Assembly (NCBI GenBank): GCA_028752905.1
Contig: JAQNBH010000002.1
Span: forward strand, 28,069,932-28,133,931
Length of the DNA stretch: 64,000 bases
Direction of reading: 5' to 3'
Origin: Cladorhizidae sp. MBARI D1340-BT2
Taxonomy: Eukaryota; Porifera; Demospongiae; Poecilosclerida; Cladorhizidae
Position 1 is the stretch's first letter, and each line of letters opens with the position of its first letter. A program made the translations under genes and the position numbers. Below the pieces are notes generated by a model. The model had not been told where the DNA came from. It did no database searches and saw nothing but the letters and a program-made list of their open reading frames with translations. Shown here piece by piece: positions 51,195 through 64,000 of this stretch.

Positions 51195-54100
51195 TTGCCC
51201 TAATTTGGTCTATATGTTTCTCATTTTCCCCCCAAAAATCTTGTTATTTTGCCGTAAAGCTCATAACTGTTCTACATTTTACCCAAAAAAGATAATTTTT
51301 ATATCACCGGATAGCCCTTCTAATTATCTGTCTTTTGTACGTGCCAAAATTTTGAGTACTCTAAGTATTAGCAAGTTATGGTGATTTGAAGTGGTAAGGT
51401 TTGCGATCTTTCCTGGCGTTTTCCAGTTGCCAAAGCGGTGGCCTGCCAGTGAAAAACCACTACATTTATTGATAATCTGTTGACATGTTGCAGATAAGGG
51501 CCTTCTCTATCAGTTGACAAAATCTGGGACTTTGGTCTTGTTAATTAGGGCAGTTATGAATTGTACTCTTACTTGATGCTAAACATGTTAGCTTCGTAGA
51601 TTATCCACACTTCACTGAATAGACTTGATGTATAGCTATTAAGATAGGACTCTCTAAGTGCTCTCTCTTGATACCAAACATCCATATATGCTGCACACTT
51701 CACTGTAATGGACTTGCAAGATAGGTATCTCACAGTGTTCTCTATCTTGAGCTAAACATGTTAGCTTCATAGATTCTCCACACTTCACTGAATAGACTTG
51801 ATATATAGCTCTAAAGGTAGGCCTCTCTCTGTTCTCTCTCTTGATACCAAACATCCGTATATTCTGCATACATAGAATCACAAGATAGGTTTCTCTATGT
51901 GTTCTCTATCTTGATGCTAAACAGGTTAGCTTCATAGATTCTCCACACTTCACTGTATAAACTTGATATATAGCTATTAAGATAGGTCTCTCCCTGTGCT
52001 CTCTGTTGATATCAAACATCCATAATATTCTGCACACTTCACTGTAATGGACTTGATATGATTCGAATGATAGGTTTCATTGTGTGTTCTCTATCTTGAT
52101 ATTTGCCCTAATTTGGTCTATATGTTTCTCATTTTTCCCCCAAAAATATTGTTATTTTGCCGTAAAGCTCATAACATTTCTACACTTTACCCAAAAAAGA
52201 TAATTTTTATATCATCAGATAGCCCTTCTAATTATCTGTCTTTTGTACGTGCCAAAATTTTGAGTACTCTAAGTATTAGCAAGTTATGGTGATTTGAAGT
52301 GGTAAGGTTTGCGATCTTTCCTGGCGTTTTCCAGTTGCCAAAGCGGTGGCCTGCCAGTGAAAAACCACTACATTTATTGATAATCTGTTGACATGTTGCA
52401 GATAAGGGCCTTCTCTATCAGTTGACAAAATCTGGGACTTTGGTCTTGTTAATTAGGGCAGTTATGAATTGTACTCTTACTTGATGCTAAACATGTTAGC
52501 TTCGTAGATTATCCACACTTCACTGAATAGACTTGATGTATAGCTATTAAGATAGGACTCTCTAAGTGCTCTCTCTTGATACCAAACATCCATATATTCT
52601 GCACACTTCACTGTAATGGACTTGCAAGATAGGTATCTCTCAGTGTTCTCTATCTTGAGCTGAACATGTTAGCTTCATAGATTCTCCACACTTCACTGAA
52701 TAGACTTGATATATAGCTCTAAAGGTAGGCCTCTCTCTGTTCTCTCTCTTGATACCAAACATCCGTATATTCTGCAAACATAGAATCACAAGATAGGTTT
52801 CTCTATGTGTTCTCTATCTTGATGCTAAACAGGTTAGCTTCATAGATTCTCCACACTTTACTGAATAGACTTGATGTATAGCTATTAAGATAGGACTCTC
52901 TAAGTGCTCTCTCTTGATACCAAACATCCATATATGCTGCACACTTCACTGTAATGGACTTGCAAGATAGGTATCTCTCAGTGTTCTCTATCTTGAGCTA
53001 AACATGTTAGCTTCATAGATTCTCCACACTTCACTGAATAGACTTGATATATAGCTCTAAAGGTAGGCCTCTCTCTGTTCTCTCTCTTGACACCAAACAT
53101 CCGTATATTCTGCAAACATAGAATCACAAGATAGGTTTCTCTATGTGTTCTCTATCTTGATGCTAAACAGGTTAGCTTCATAGATTCTCCACACTTCACT
53201 GTATAAACTTGATATATAGCTATTAAGATAGGTCTCTCCCTGTGCTCTCTGTTGATATCAAACATCCATAATATTCTGCAAACTTCACTGTAATGGACTT
53301 GATATGATTAGAATGATAGGTTTCATTGTGTGTTCTCTATCTTGATATTTGCCCTAATTTGGTCTATATGTTTCTCATTTTCCCCCCAAAAATCTTGTTA
53401 TTTTGCCGTAAAGCTCATAACTGTTCTACATTTTACCCAAAAAAGATAATTTTTATATCACCGGATAGCCCTTCTAATTATCTGTCTTTTGTACGTGCCA
53501 AAATTTTGAGTACTCTAAGTATTAGCAAGTTATGGTGATTTGAAGTGGTAAGGTTTGCGATCTTTCCTGGCGTTTTCCAGTTGCCAAAGCGGTGGCCTGC
53601 CAGTGAAAAACCACTACATTTATTGATAATCTGTTGACATGTTGCAGATAAGGGCCTTCTCTATCAGTTGACAAAATCTGGGACTTTGGTCTTGTTAATT
53701 AGGGCAGTTATGAATTGTACTCTTACTTGATGCTAAACATGTTAGCTTCGTAGATTATCCACACTTCACTGAATAGACTTGATGTATAGCTATTAAGATA
53801 GGACTCTCTAAGTGCTCTCTCTTGATACCAAACATCCATATATGCTGCACACTTCACTGTAATGGACTTGCAAGATAGGTATCTCACAGTGTTCTCTATC
53901 TTGAGCTAAACATGTTAGCTTCATAGATTCTCCACACTTCACTGAATAGACTTGATATATAGCTCTAAAGGTAGGCCTCTCTCTGTTCTCTCTCTTGATA
54001 CCAAACATCCGTATATTCTGCATACATAGAATCACAAGATAGGTTTCTCTATGTGTTCTCTATCTTGATGCTAAACAGGTTAGCTTCATAGATTCTCCAC

Positions 54101-55164
54101 ACTTCACTGTATAAACTTGATATATAGCTATTAAGATAGGTCTCTCCCTGTGCTCTCTGTTGATATCAAACATCCATAATATTCTGCACACTTCACTGTA
54201 ATGGACTTGATATGATTCGAATGATAGGTTTCATTGTGTGTTCTCTATCTTGATATTTGCCCTAATTTGGTCTATATGTTTCTCATTTTTCCCCCAAAAA
54301 TATTGTTATTTTGCCGTAAAGCTCATAACATTTCTACACTTTACCCAAAAAAGATAATTTTTATATCATCAGATAGCCCTTCTAATTATCTGTCTTTTGT
54401 ACGTGCCAAAATTTTGAGTACTCTAAGTATTAGCAAGTTATGGTGATTTGAAGTGGTAAGGTTTGCGATCTTTCCTGGCGTTTTCCAGTTGCCAAAGCGG
54501 TGGCCTGCCAGTGAAAAACCACTACATTTATTGATAATCTGTTGACATGTTGCAGATAAGGGCCTTCTCTATCAGTTGACAAAATCTGGGACTTTGGTCT
54601 TGTTAATTAGGGCAGTTATGAATTGTACTCTTACTTGATGCTAAACATGTTAGCTTCGTAGATTATCCACACTTCACTGAATAGACTTGATGTATAGCTA
54701 TTAAGATAGGACTCTCTAAGTGCTCTCTCTTGATACCAAACATCCATATATTCTGCACACTTCACTGTAATGGACTTGCAAGATAGGTATCTCTCAGTGT
54801 TCTCTATCTTGAGCTGAACATGTTAGCTTCATAGATTCTCCACACTTCACTGAATAGACTTGATATATAGCTCTAAAAGTAGGCCTCTCTCTGTTCTCTC
54901 TCTTGACACCAAACATCCGTATATTCTGCAAACATAGAATCACAAGATAGGTTTCTCTATGTGTTCTCTATCTTGATGCTAAACAGGTTAGCTTCATAGA
55001 TTCTCCACACTTCACTGTATAAACTTGATATATAGCTATTAAGATAGGTCTCTCCCTGTGCTCTCTGTTGATATCAAACATCCATAATATTCTGCATACT
55101 TCACTGTAATGGACTTGATATGATTCGAATGATAGGTTTCATTGTGTGTTCTCTATCTTGATAT
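51195..55164 (+). repeat. 2,154-bp higher-order repeat (908+1246), second copy contracted
   Basis: 51195-53348 is duplicated from 53349 onward. Shared marks 2,154 bp apart are 'ctacatttta', 'aaaatattgtta', 'atcatcagatag' and 'tatatgctgcac' in the first subrepeat of a 908-bp unit. The second copy's 1246-bp member is only 908 bp (54257-55164), with a chimeric middle subrepeat, as expected if 338 bp were lost by recombination. Confidence 0.87.
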
Positions 55165-58100
55165 TTGCCCTAATTTGGTCTATATGTTTCTCATTTCCCC
55201 CCCAAAAATCTTGTTATTTTGCCGTAAAGCTCATAACTGTTCTACACTTTACCCAAAAAAGATAATTTTTATATCACCGGATAGCCCTTCTAATTATCTG
55301 TCTTTTGTACGTGCCAAAATTTTGAGTACTCTAAGTATTAGCAAGTTATGGTGATTTGAAGTGGTAAGGTTTGCGATCTTTCCTGGCGTTTTCCAGTTGC
55401 CAAAGCGGTGGCCTGCCAGTGAAAAAACACTACATTTATTGATAATCTGTTGACATGTTGCAGATAAGGGCCTTCTCTATCAGTTGACAAAATCTGGGAC
55501 TTATGCTAAACATGTTAGCTTCGTAGATTATCCACACTTCACTGAATAGACTTGATGTATAGCTATTAAGATAGGACTCTCTAAGTGCTCTCTCTTGATA
55601 CCAAACATCCATATATTCTGCACACTTCACTGTAATGGACTTGCAAGATAGGTATCTCTCAGTGTTCTCTATCTTGAGCTAAACATGTTAGCTTCATAGA
55701 TTCTCCACACTTCACTGAATAGACTTGATATATAGCTCTAAAGGTAGGCCTCTCTCTGTTCTCTCTCTTGATACCAAACATCCGTATATTCTGCATACAT
55801 AGAATCACAAGATAGGTTTCTCTATGTGTTCTCTATCTTGATGCTAAACAGGTTAGCTTCATAGATTCTCCACACTTCACTGTATAAACTTGATATATAG
55901 CTATTAAGATAGGTCTCTCCCTGTGCTCTCTGTTGATATCAAACATCCATAATATTCTGCACACTTCACTGTAATGGACTTGATATGATTCGAATGATAG
56001 GTTTCATTGTGTGTTCTCTATCTTGATATTTGCCCTAATTTGGTCTATATGTTTCTCATTTCCCCCCCCAAAATCTTGTTATTTTGCCGTAAAGCTCATA
56101 ACATTTCTACACTTTACCCAAAAAAGATAATTTTTATATCACCGGATAGCCCTTCTAATTATCTGTCTTTTGTACGTGCCAAAATTTTGACTACTCTAAG
56201 TATTAGCAAGTTATGGTGATTTGAAGTGGTAAGGTTTGCGATCTTTCCTGGCGTTTTCCAGTTGCCAAAGCGGTGGCCTGCCAGTGAAAAACCACTACAT
56301 TTATTGATAATCTGTTGACATGTTGCAGATAAGGGCCTTCTCTATCAGTTGACAAAATCTGGGACTTTGGTCTTGTTAATTAGGGCAGTTATGAATTGTA
56401 CTCTTACTTGATGCTAAACATGTTAGCTTCGTAGATTATCCACACTTCACTGAATAGACTTGATGTATAGCTATTAAGATAGGACTCTCTAAGTGCTCTC
56501 TCTTGATACCAAACATCCATATATTCTGCACACTTCACTGTAATGGACTTGCAAGATAGGTATCTCTCAGTGTTCTCTATCTTGAGCTGAACATGTTAGC
56601 TTCATAGATTCTCCACACTTCACTGAATAGACTTGATATATAGCTCTAAAGGTAGGCCTCTCTCTGTTCTCTCTCTTGATACCAAACATCCGTATATTCT
56701 GCATACATAGAATCACAAGATAGGTTTCTCTATGTGTTCTCTATCTTGATGCTAAACAGGTTAGCTTCATAGATTCTCCACACTTCACTGTATAAACTTG
56801 ATATATAGCTATTAAGATAGGTCTCTCCCTGTGCTCTCTGTTGATATCAAACATCCATAATATTCTGCACACTTCACTGTAATGGACTTGATATGATTCG
56901 AATGATAGGTTTCATTGTGTGTTCTCTATCTTGATATTTGCCCTAATTTGGTCTATATGTTTCTCATTTTCCCCCCAAAAATCTTGTTATTTTGCCGTAA
57001 AGCTCATAACATTTCTACACTTTATCCAAAAAAGATAATTTTTATATCATCGGATAGCCCTTCTAATTATCTGTCTTTTGTACGTGCCAAAATTTTGAGT
57101 ACTCTAAGTATTAGCAAGTTATGGTGATTTGAAGTGGTAAGGTTTGCGATCTTTCCTGGCGTTTTCCAGTTGCCAAAGCGGTGGCCTGCCAGTGAAAAAC
57201 CACTACATTTATTGATAATCTGTTGACATGTTGCAGATAAGGGCCTTCTCTATCAGTTGACAAAATCTGGGACTTTGGTCTTGTTAATTAGGGCAGTTAT
57301 GAATTGTACTCTTACTTGATGCTAAACATGTTAGCTTCGTAGATTATCCACTGAATAGACTTGATGTATAGCTATTAAGATAGGACTCTCTAAGTGCTCT
57401 CTCTTGATACCAAACATCCATATATTCTGCACACTTCACTGTAATGGACTTGCAAGATAGGTATCTCTCAGTGTTCTCTATCTTGAGCTAAACATGTTAG
57501 CTTCATAGATTCTCCACACTTCACTGAATAGACTTGATATATAGCTCTAAAGGTAGGCCTCTCTCTGTTCTCTCTCTTGATACCAAACATCCGTATATTC
57601 TGCATACATAGAATCACAAGATAGGTTTCTCTATGTGTTCTCTATCTTGATGCTAAACAGGTTAGCTTCATAGATTCTCCACACTTCACTGTATAAACTT
57701 GATATATAGCTATTAAGATAGGTCTCTCCCTGTGCTCTCTGTTGATATCAAACATCCATAATATTCTGCACACTTCACTGTAATGGACTTGATATGATTC
57801 GAATGATAGGTTTCATTGTGTGTTCTCTATCTTGATATTTGCCCTAATTTGGTCTATATGTTTCTCATTTCCCCCCCCAAAATCTTGTTATTTTGCCGTA
57901 AAGCTCATAACATTTCTACACTATACCCCAAAAAGATAATTTTTATATCACCGGATAGCCCTTCTAATTATCTGTCTTTTGTACGTGCCAAAATTTTGAC
58001 TACTCTAAGTATTAGCAAGTTATGGTGATTTGAAGTGGTAAGGTTTGCGATCTTTCCTGGCGTTTTCCAGTTGCCAAAGCGGTGGCCTGCCAGTGAAAAA

Positions 58101-60555
58101 CCACTACATTTATTGATAATCTGTTGACATGTTGCAGATAAGGGCCTTCTCTATCAGTTGACAAAATCTGGGACTTTGGTCTTGTTAATTAGGGCAGTTA
58201 TGAATTGTACTCTTACTTGATGCTAAACATGTTAGCTTCGTAGATTATCCACACTTCACTGAATAGACTTGATGTATAGCTATTAAGATAGGACTCTCTA
58301 AGTGCTCTCTCTTGATACCAAACATCCATATATTCTGCACACTTCACTGTAATGGACTTGCAAGATAGGTATCTCTCAGTGTTCTCTATCTTGAGCTGAA
58401 CATGTTAGCTTCATAGATTCTCCACACTTCACTGAATAGACTTGATATATAGCTCTAAAGGTAGGCCTCTCTCTGTTCTCTCTCTTGATACCAAACATCC
58501 GTATATTCTGCATACATAGAATCACAAGATAGGTTTCTCTATGTGTTCTCTATCTTGATGCTAAACAGGTTAGCTTCATAGATTCTCCACACTTCACTGT
58601 ATAAACTTGATATATAGCTATTAAGATAGGTCTCTCCCTGTGCTCTCTGTTGATATCAAACATCCATAATATTCTGCACACTTCACTGTAATGGACTTGA
58701 TATGATTCGAATGATAGGTTTCATTGTGTGTTCTCTATCTTGATATTTGCCCTAATTTGGTCTATATGTTTCTCATTTTCCCCCCAAAAATCTTGTTATT
58801 TTGCCGTAAAGCTCATAACATTTCTACACTTTATCCAAAAAAGATAATTTTTATATCATCGGATAGCCCTTCTAATTATCTGTCTTTTGTACGTGCCAAA
58901 ATTTTGAGTACTCTAAGTATTAGCAAGTTATGGTGATTTGAAGTGGTAAGGTTTGCGATCTTTCCTGGCGTTTTCCAGTTGCCAAAGCGGTGGCCTGCCA
59001 GTGAAAAACCACTACATTTATTGATAATCTGTTGACATGTTGCAGATAAGGGCCTTCTCTATCAGTTGACAAAATCTGGGACTTTGGTCTTGTTAATTAG
59101 GGCAGTTATGAATTGTACTCTTACTTGATGCTAAACATGTTAGCTTCGTAGATTATCCACTGAATAGACTTGATGTATAGCTATTAAGATAGGACTCTCT
59201 AAGTGCTCTCTCTTGATACCAAACATCCATATATTCTGCACACTTCACTGTAATGGACTTGCAAGATAGGTATCTCTCAGTGTTCTCTATCTTGAGCTAA
59301 ACATGTTAGCTTCATAGATTCTCCACACTTCACTGAATAGACTTGATATATAGCTCTAAAGGTAGGCCTCTCTCTGTTCTCTCTCTTGATACCAAACATC
59401 CGTATATTCTGCATACATAGAATCACAAGATAGGTTTCTCTATGTGTTCTCTATCTTGATGCTAAACAGGTTAGCTTCATAGATTCTCCACACTTCACTG
59501 TATAAACTTGATATATAGCTATTAAGATAGGTCTCTCCCTGTGCTCTCTGTTGATATCAAACATCCATAATATTCTGCACACTTCACTGTAATGGACTTG
59601 ATATGATTCGAATGATAGGTTTCATTGTGTGTTCTCTATCTTGATATTTGCCCTAATTTGGTCTATATGTTTCTCATTTTTCCCCCAAAAATCTTGTTAT
59701 TTTGCCGTAAAGCTCATAACATTTCTACACTTTACCCAAAAAAGATAATATTTATATCATCAGATAGCCCTTCTAATTATCTGTCTTTTGTATGTGCCAA
59801 AATTTTGAGTACTCTAAGTATTAGCAAGTTATGGTGATTTGAAGTGGTAAGGTTTGCGATCTTTCCTGGCGTTTTCCAGTTGCCAAAGCGGTGGCCTGCC
59901 AGTGAAAAACCACTACATTTATTGATAATCTGTTGACATGTTGCAGATAAGGGCCTTCTCTATCAGTTGACAAAATCTGGGACTTTGGTCTTGTTAATTA
60001 GGGCAGTTATGAATTGTACTCTTACTTGATGCTAAACATGTTAGCTTCGTAGATTATCCACACTTCACTGAATAGACTTGATGTATAGCTATTAAGATAG
60101 GACTCTCTAAGTGCTCTCTCTTGATACCAAACATCCATATATTCTGCACACTTCACTGTAATGGACTTGCAAGATAGGTATCTCACAGTGTTCTCTATCT
60201 TGAGCTGAACATGTTAGCTTCATAGATTCTCCACACTTCACTGAATAGACTTGATATATAGCTCTAAAGGTAGGCCTCTCTCTGTTCTCTCTCTTGATAC
60301 CAAACATCCGTATATTCTGCATACATAGAATCACAAGATAGGTTTCTCTATGTGTTCTCTATCTTGATGCTAAACAGGTTAGCTTCATAGATTCTCCACA
60401 CTTCACTGTATAAACTTGATATATAGCTATTAAGATAGGTCTCTCCCTGTGCTCTCTGTTGATATCAAACATCCATAATATTCTGCACACTTCACTGTAA
60501 TGGACTTGATATGATTCGAATGATAGGTTTCATTGTGTGTTCTCTATCTTGATAT
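55165..60555 (+). repeat. 865/908/901 segment with 1,809-bp higher-order repeat
   Basis: Periods are 865, 908, 901, 908, 901, 908. The pair 908+901 is repeated at an offset of 1,809 bp (56030 to 57839, 56938 to 58747). The 901-bp units lack 7 bp in 'ttatccactgaatag' (57350/57351 and 59159/59160). The 56938 and 58747 cores share 'tttatccaaaa' and 'atcatcggatag'. A 43-bp deletion junction lies at 55502/55503. Confidence 0.88.
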
Positions 60556-63500
60556 TTGCCCTAATTTGGTCTATATGTTTCTCATTTCCCCCCCAAAAAT
60601 CTTGTTATTTTGCCGTAAAGCTCATAACTGTTCTACACTTTACCCAAAAAAGATAATTTTTATATCACCGAATAGCCCTTCTAATTATCTGTCTTTTGTA
60701 CGTGCCAAAATTTTGAGTACTCTAAGTATTAGCAAGTTATGGTGATTTGAAGTGGTAAGGTTTGCGATCTTTCCTGGCGTTTTCCAGTTGCCAAAGCGGT
60801 GGCCTGCCAGTGAAAAAACACTACATTTATTGATAATCTGTTGACATGTTGCAGATAAGGGCCTTCTCTATCAGTTGACAAAATCTGGGACTTATGCTAA
60901 ACATGTTAGCTTCGTAGATTATCCACACTTCACTGAATAGACTTGATGTATAGCTATTAAGATAGGACTCTCTAAGTGCTCTCTCTTGATACCAAACATC
61001 CATATATTCTGCACACTTCACTGTAATGGACTTGCAAGATAGGTATCTCTCAGTGTTCTCTATCTTGAGCTAAACATGTTAGCTTCATAGATTCTCCACA
61101 CTTCACTGAATAGACTTGATATATAGCTCTAAAGGTAGGCCTCTCTCTGTTCTCTCTCTTGATACCAAACATCCGTATATTCTGCATACATAGAATCACA
61201 AGATAGGTTTCTCTATGTGTTCTCTATCTTGATGCTAAACAGGTTAGCTTCATAGATTCTCCACACTTCACTGTATAAACTTGATATATAGCTATTAAGA
61301 TAGGTCTCTCCCTGTGCTCTCTGTTGATATCAAACATCCATAATATTCTGCACACTTCACTGTAATGGACTTGATATGATTCGAATGATAGGTTTCATTG
61401 TGTGTTCTCTATCTTGATATTTGCCCTAATTTGGTCTATATGTTTCTCATTTTCCCCCCCAAAATCTTGTTATTTTGCCGTAAAGCTCATAACATTTCTA
61501 CACTTTACCCAAAAAAGATAATTTTTATATCACCGGATAGCCCTTCTAATTATCTGTCTTTTGTACATGCCAAAATTTTGACTACTCTAAGTATTAGCAA
61601 GTTATGGTGATTTGAAGTGGTAAGGTTTGCGATCTTTCCTGGCGTTTTCCAGTTGCCAAAGCGGTGGCCTGCCAGTGAAAAACCACTACATTTATTGATA
61701 ATCTGTTGACATGTTGCAGATAAGGGCCTTCTCTATCAGTTGACAAAATCTGGGACTTTGGTCTTGTTAATTAGGGCAGTTATGAATTGTACTCTTACTT
61801 GATGCTAAACATGTTAGCTTCGTAGATTATCCACACTTCACTGAATAGACTTGATGTATAGCTATTAAGATAGGACTCTCTAAGTGCTCTCTCTTGATAC
61901 CAAACATCCATATATTCTGCACACTTCACTGTAATGGACTTGCAAGATAGGTATCTCACAGTGTTCTCTATCTTGAGCTGAACATGTTAGCTTCATAGAT
62001 TCTCCACACTTCACTGAATAGACTTGATATATAGCTCTAAAGGTAGGCCTCTCTCTGTTCTCTCTCTTGATACCAAACATCCGTATATTCTGCATACATA
62101 GAATCACAAGATAGGTTTCTCTATGTGTTCTCTATCTTGATGCTAAACAGGTTAGCTTCATAGATTCTCCACACTTCACTGTATAAACTTGATATATAGC
62201 TATTAAGATAGGTCTCTCCCTGTGCTCTCTGTTGATATCAAACATCCATAATATTCTGCACACTTCACTGTAATGGACTTGATATGATTCGAATGATAGG
62301 TTTCATTGTGTGTTCTCTATCTTGATATTTGCCCTAATTTGGTCTATATGTTTCTCATTTCCCCCCCAAAAATCTTGTTATTTTGCCGTAAAGCTCATAA
62401 CTGTTCTACACTTTACCCAAAAAAGATAATTTTTATATCACCGGATAGCCCTTCTAATTATCTGTCTTTTGTACGTGCCAAAATTTTGAGTACTCTAAGT
62501 ATTAGCAAGTTATGGTGATTTGAAGTGGTAAGGTTTGCGATCTTTCCTGGCGTTTTCCAGTTGCCAAAGCGGTGGCCTGCCAGTGAAAAAACACTACATT
62601 TATTGATAATCTGTTGACATGTTGCAGATAAGGGCCTTCTCTATCAGTTGACAAAATCTGGGACTTATGCTAAACATGTTAGCTTCGTAGATTATCCACA
62701 CTTCACTGAATAGACTTGATGTATAGCTATTAAGATAGGACTCTCTAAGTGCTCTCTCTTGATACCAAACATCCATATATTCTGCACACTTCACTGTAAT
62801 GGACTTGCAAGATAGGTATCTCTCAGTGTTCTCTATCTTGAGCTAAACATGTTAGCTTCATAGATTCTCCACACTTCACTGAATAGACTTGATATATAGC
62901 TCTAAAGGTAGGCCTCTCTCTGTTCTCTCTCTTGATACCAAACATCCGTATATTCTGCATACATAGAATCACAAGATAGGTTTCTCTATGTGTTCTCTAT
63001 CTTGATGCTAAACAGGTTAGCTTCATAGATTCTCCACACTTCACTGTATAAACTTGATATATAGCTATTAAGATAGGTCTCTCCCTGTGCTCTCTGTTGA
63101 TATCAAACATCCATAATATTCTGCACACTTCACTGTAATGGACTTGATATGATTCGAATGATAGGTTTCATTGTGTGTTCTCTATCTTGATATTTGCCCT
63201 AATTTGGTCTATATGTTTCTCATTTTCCCCCCCAAAATCTTGTTATTTTGCCGTAAAGCTCATAACATTTCTACACTTTACCCAAAAAAGATAATTTTTA
63301 TATCACCGGATAGCCCTTCTAATTATCTGTCTTTTGTACGTGCCAAAATTTTGACTACTCTAAGTATTAGCAAGTTATGGTGATTTGAAGTGGTAAGGTT
63401 TGCGATCTTTCCTGGCGTTTTCCAGTTGCCAAAGCGGTGGCCTGCCAGTGAAAAACCACTACATTTATTGATAATCTGTTGACATGTTGCAGATAAGGGC

Positions 63501-64000
63501 CTTCTCTATCAGTTGACAAAATCTGGGACTTTGGTCTTGTTAATTAGGGCAGTTATGAATTGTACTCTTACTTGATGCTAAACATGTTAGCTTCGTAGAT
63601 TATCCACACTTCACTGAATAGACTTGATGTATAGCTATTAAGATAGGACTCTCTAAGTGCTCTCTCTTGATACCAAACATCCATATATTCTGCACACTTC
63701 ACTGTAATGGACTTGCAAGATAGGTATCTCACAGTGTTCTCTATCTTGAGCTGAACATGTTAGCTTCATAGATTCTCCACACTTCACTGAATAGACTTGA
63801 TATATAGCTCTAAAGGTAGGCCTCTCTCTGTTCTCTCTCTTGATACCAAACATCCGTATATTCTGCATACATAGAATCACAAGATAGGTTTCTCTATGTG
63901 TTCTCTATCTTGATGCTAAACAGGTTAGCTTCATAGATTCTCCACACTTCACTGTATAAACTTGATATATAGCTATTAAGATAGGTCTCTCCCTGTGCTC
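60556..64000 (+). repeat. Right-edge 908/865 higher-order repeat (1,773 bp)
   Basis: Periods 865, 908, 865, then a partial unit to the window end. The X core, 43-bp deletion (60893/60894, 62666/62667) and Y core organisation is the same as at 3310-9536, including the 'aaaaaacacta' marker. The window stops in the third spacer subrepeat. Confidence 0.9.

Larger units (their letters stand above)
24940..64000 (+). repeat. Satellite array, right arm
   Basis: The same family continues in the same orientation and phase after the transposon. Anchors lie at 25243, 25646, 26049, 26933, 27841, 29087, 30333, 31579, 32487, 33395, 34641, 35887, 36771, 37679, 38925, 40171, 41055, 41588, 42834, 44081, 45327, 46211 (reads ttgcac), 47457, 48703, 49949, 51195, 52103, 53349, 54257, 55165, 56030, 56938, 57839, 58747, 59648, 60556, 61421, 62329 and 63194. 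The array runs off the window, so its true length is not visible. Confidence 0.97.

Noticed and set aside
1..64000. CRISPR array or prokaryotic repeat locus
   Set aside because: Units are contiguous with no unique spacers, unit sizes are far too large, and the inserted gene has introns.
1..64000. Large inverted duplication or palindromic array
   Set aside because: All 65 anchors are in the same orientation on both sides of the transposon; the similarity of the two edges is in direct order, not mirrored.

Overview
The window is almost entirely one tandem satellite array in a single orientation (1-22482 and 24940-64000), interrupted once by a 2,457-bp DNA transposon (22483-24939). The transposon carries a multi-exon, intron-containing, broken transposase-like gene on the minus strand. 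Short GT-AG introns, a TIR transposon and a higher-order satellite point to a eukaryote, most likely an invertebrate animal. A sponge or cnidarian is my guess, from the protein family as I remember it and from the tiny introns (49, about 81-92, 64 and 69 bp). The species cannot be fixed from the sequence.

Satellite architecture. I used the conserved TTGCCC of 'cttgatatttgccc' as an anchor and found 65 anchors, giving 64 complete periods. The periods take few values: 908/909 bp (22), 1246/1247 (19), 865 (8), 403 (7, one split by the transposon), 884 (5), 901 (2) and 533 (1). They sum exactly to the anchor-to-anchor distance (62,609 bp). Two modules explain them: a 403-bp core and a spacer made of degenerate subrepeats of about 165-185 bp. 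Core plus a three-subrepeat spacer (505 bp) gives 908. Two more subrepeats (+338 bp) give 1246. Specific deletions of 43, 24, 7 and 375 bp give 865, 884, 901 and 533. Core alone gives 403.

Layout. 1-3309 is 908-bp units; 3310-9536 alternates 865/908; 9537-20766 is a nested mix of 865/908/1246/884; 20767-26443 is core-only 403-bp units with the transposon inside; 26444-55164 is dominated by 1246 and 908, with multi-unit duplications at offsets of 2,154 and 9,838 bp; 55165-64000 returns to 865/908/901 units like those at the left edge. No other gene, tRNA, rRNA or CRISPR array was seen. The short open frames of about 60-75 codons recurring through the array are by-products of amplification.

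Transposon. It has perfect 35-bp TIRs and a 4-bp target duplication (ATTT). Removing the element plus one duplication restores a 403-bp unit exactly. Its gene reads leftward from an ATG at 24650 and appears to have lost the middle of the protein, where the family's catalytic block should lie. It also has a frameshift in a G6 run near the 3' end. It is best read as an internally deleted, non-autonomous copy.

The most interesting content is the quantised, multi-level satellite, with visible expansion, contraction and duplication intermediates, and the transposon trapped in its core-only layer. A centromeric role is possible but unproven.
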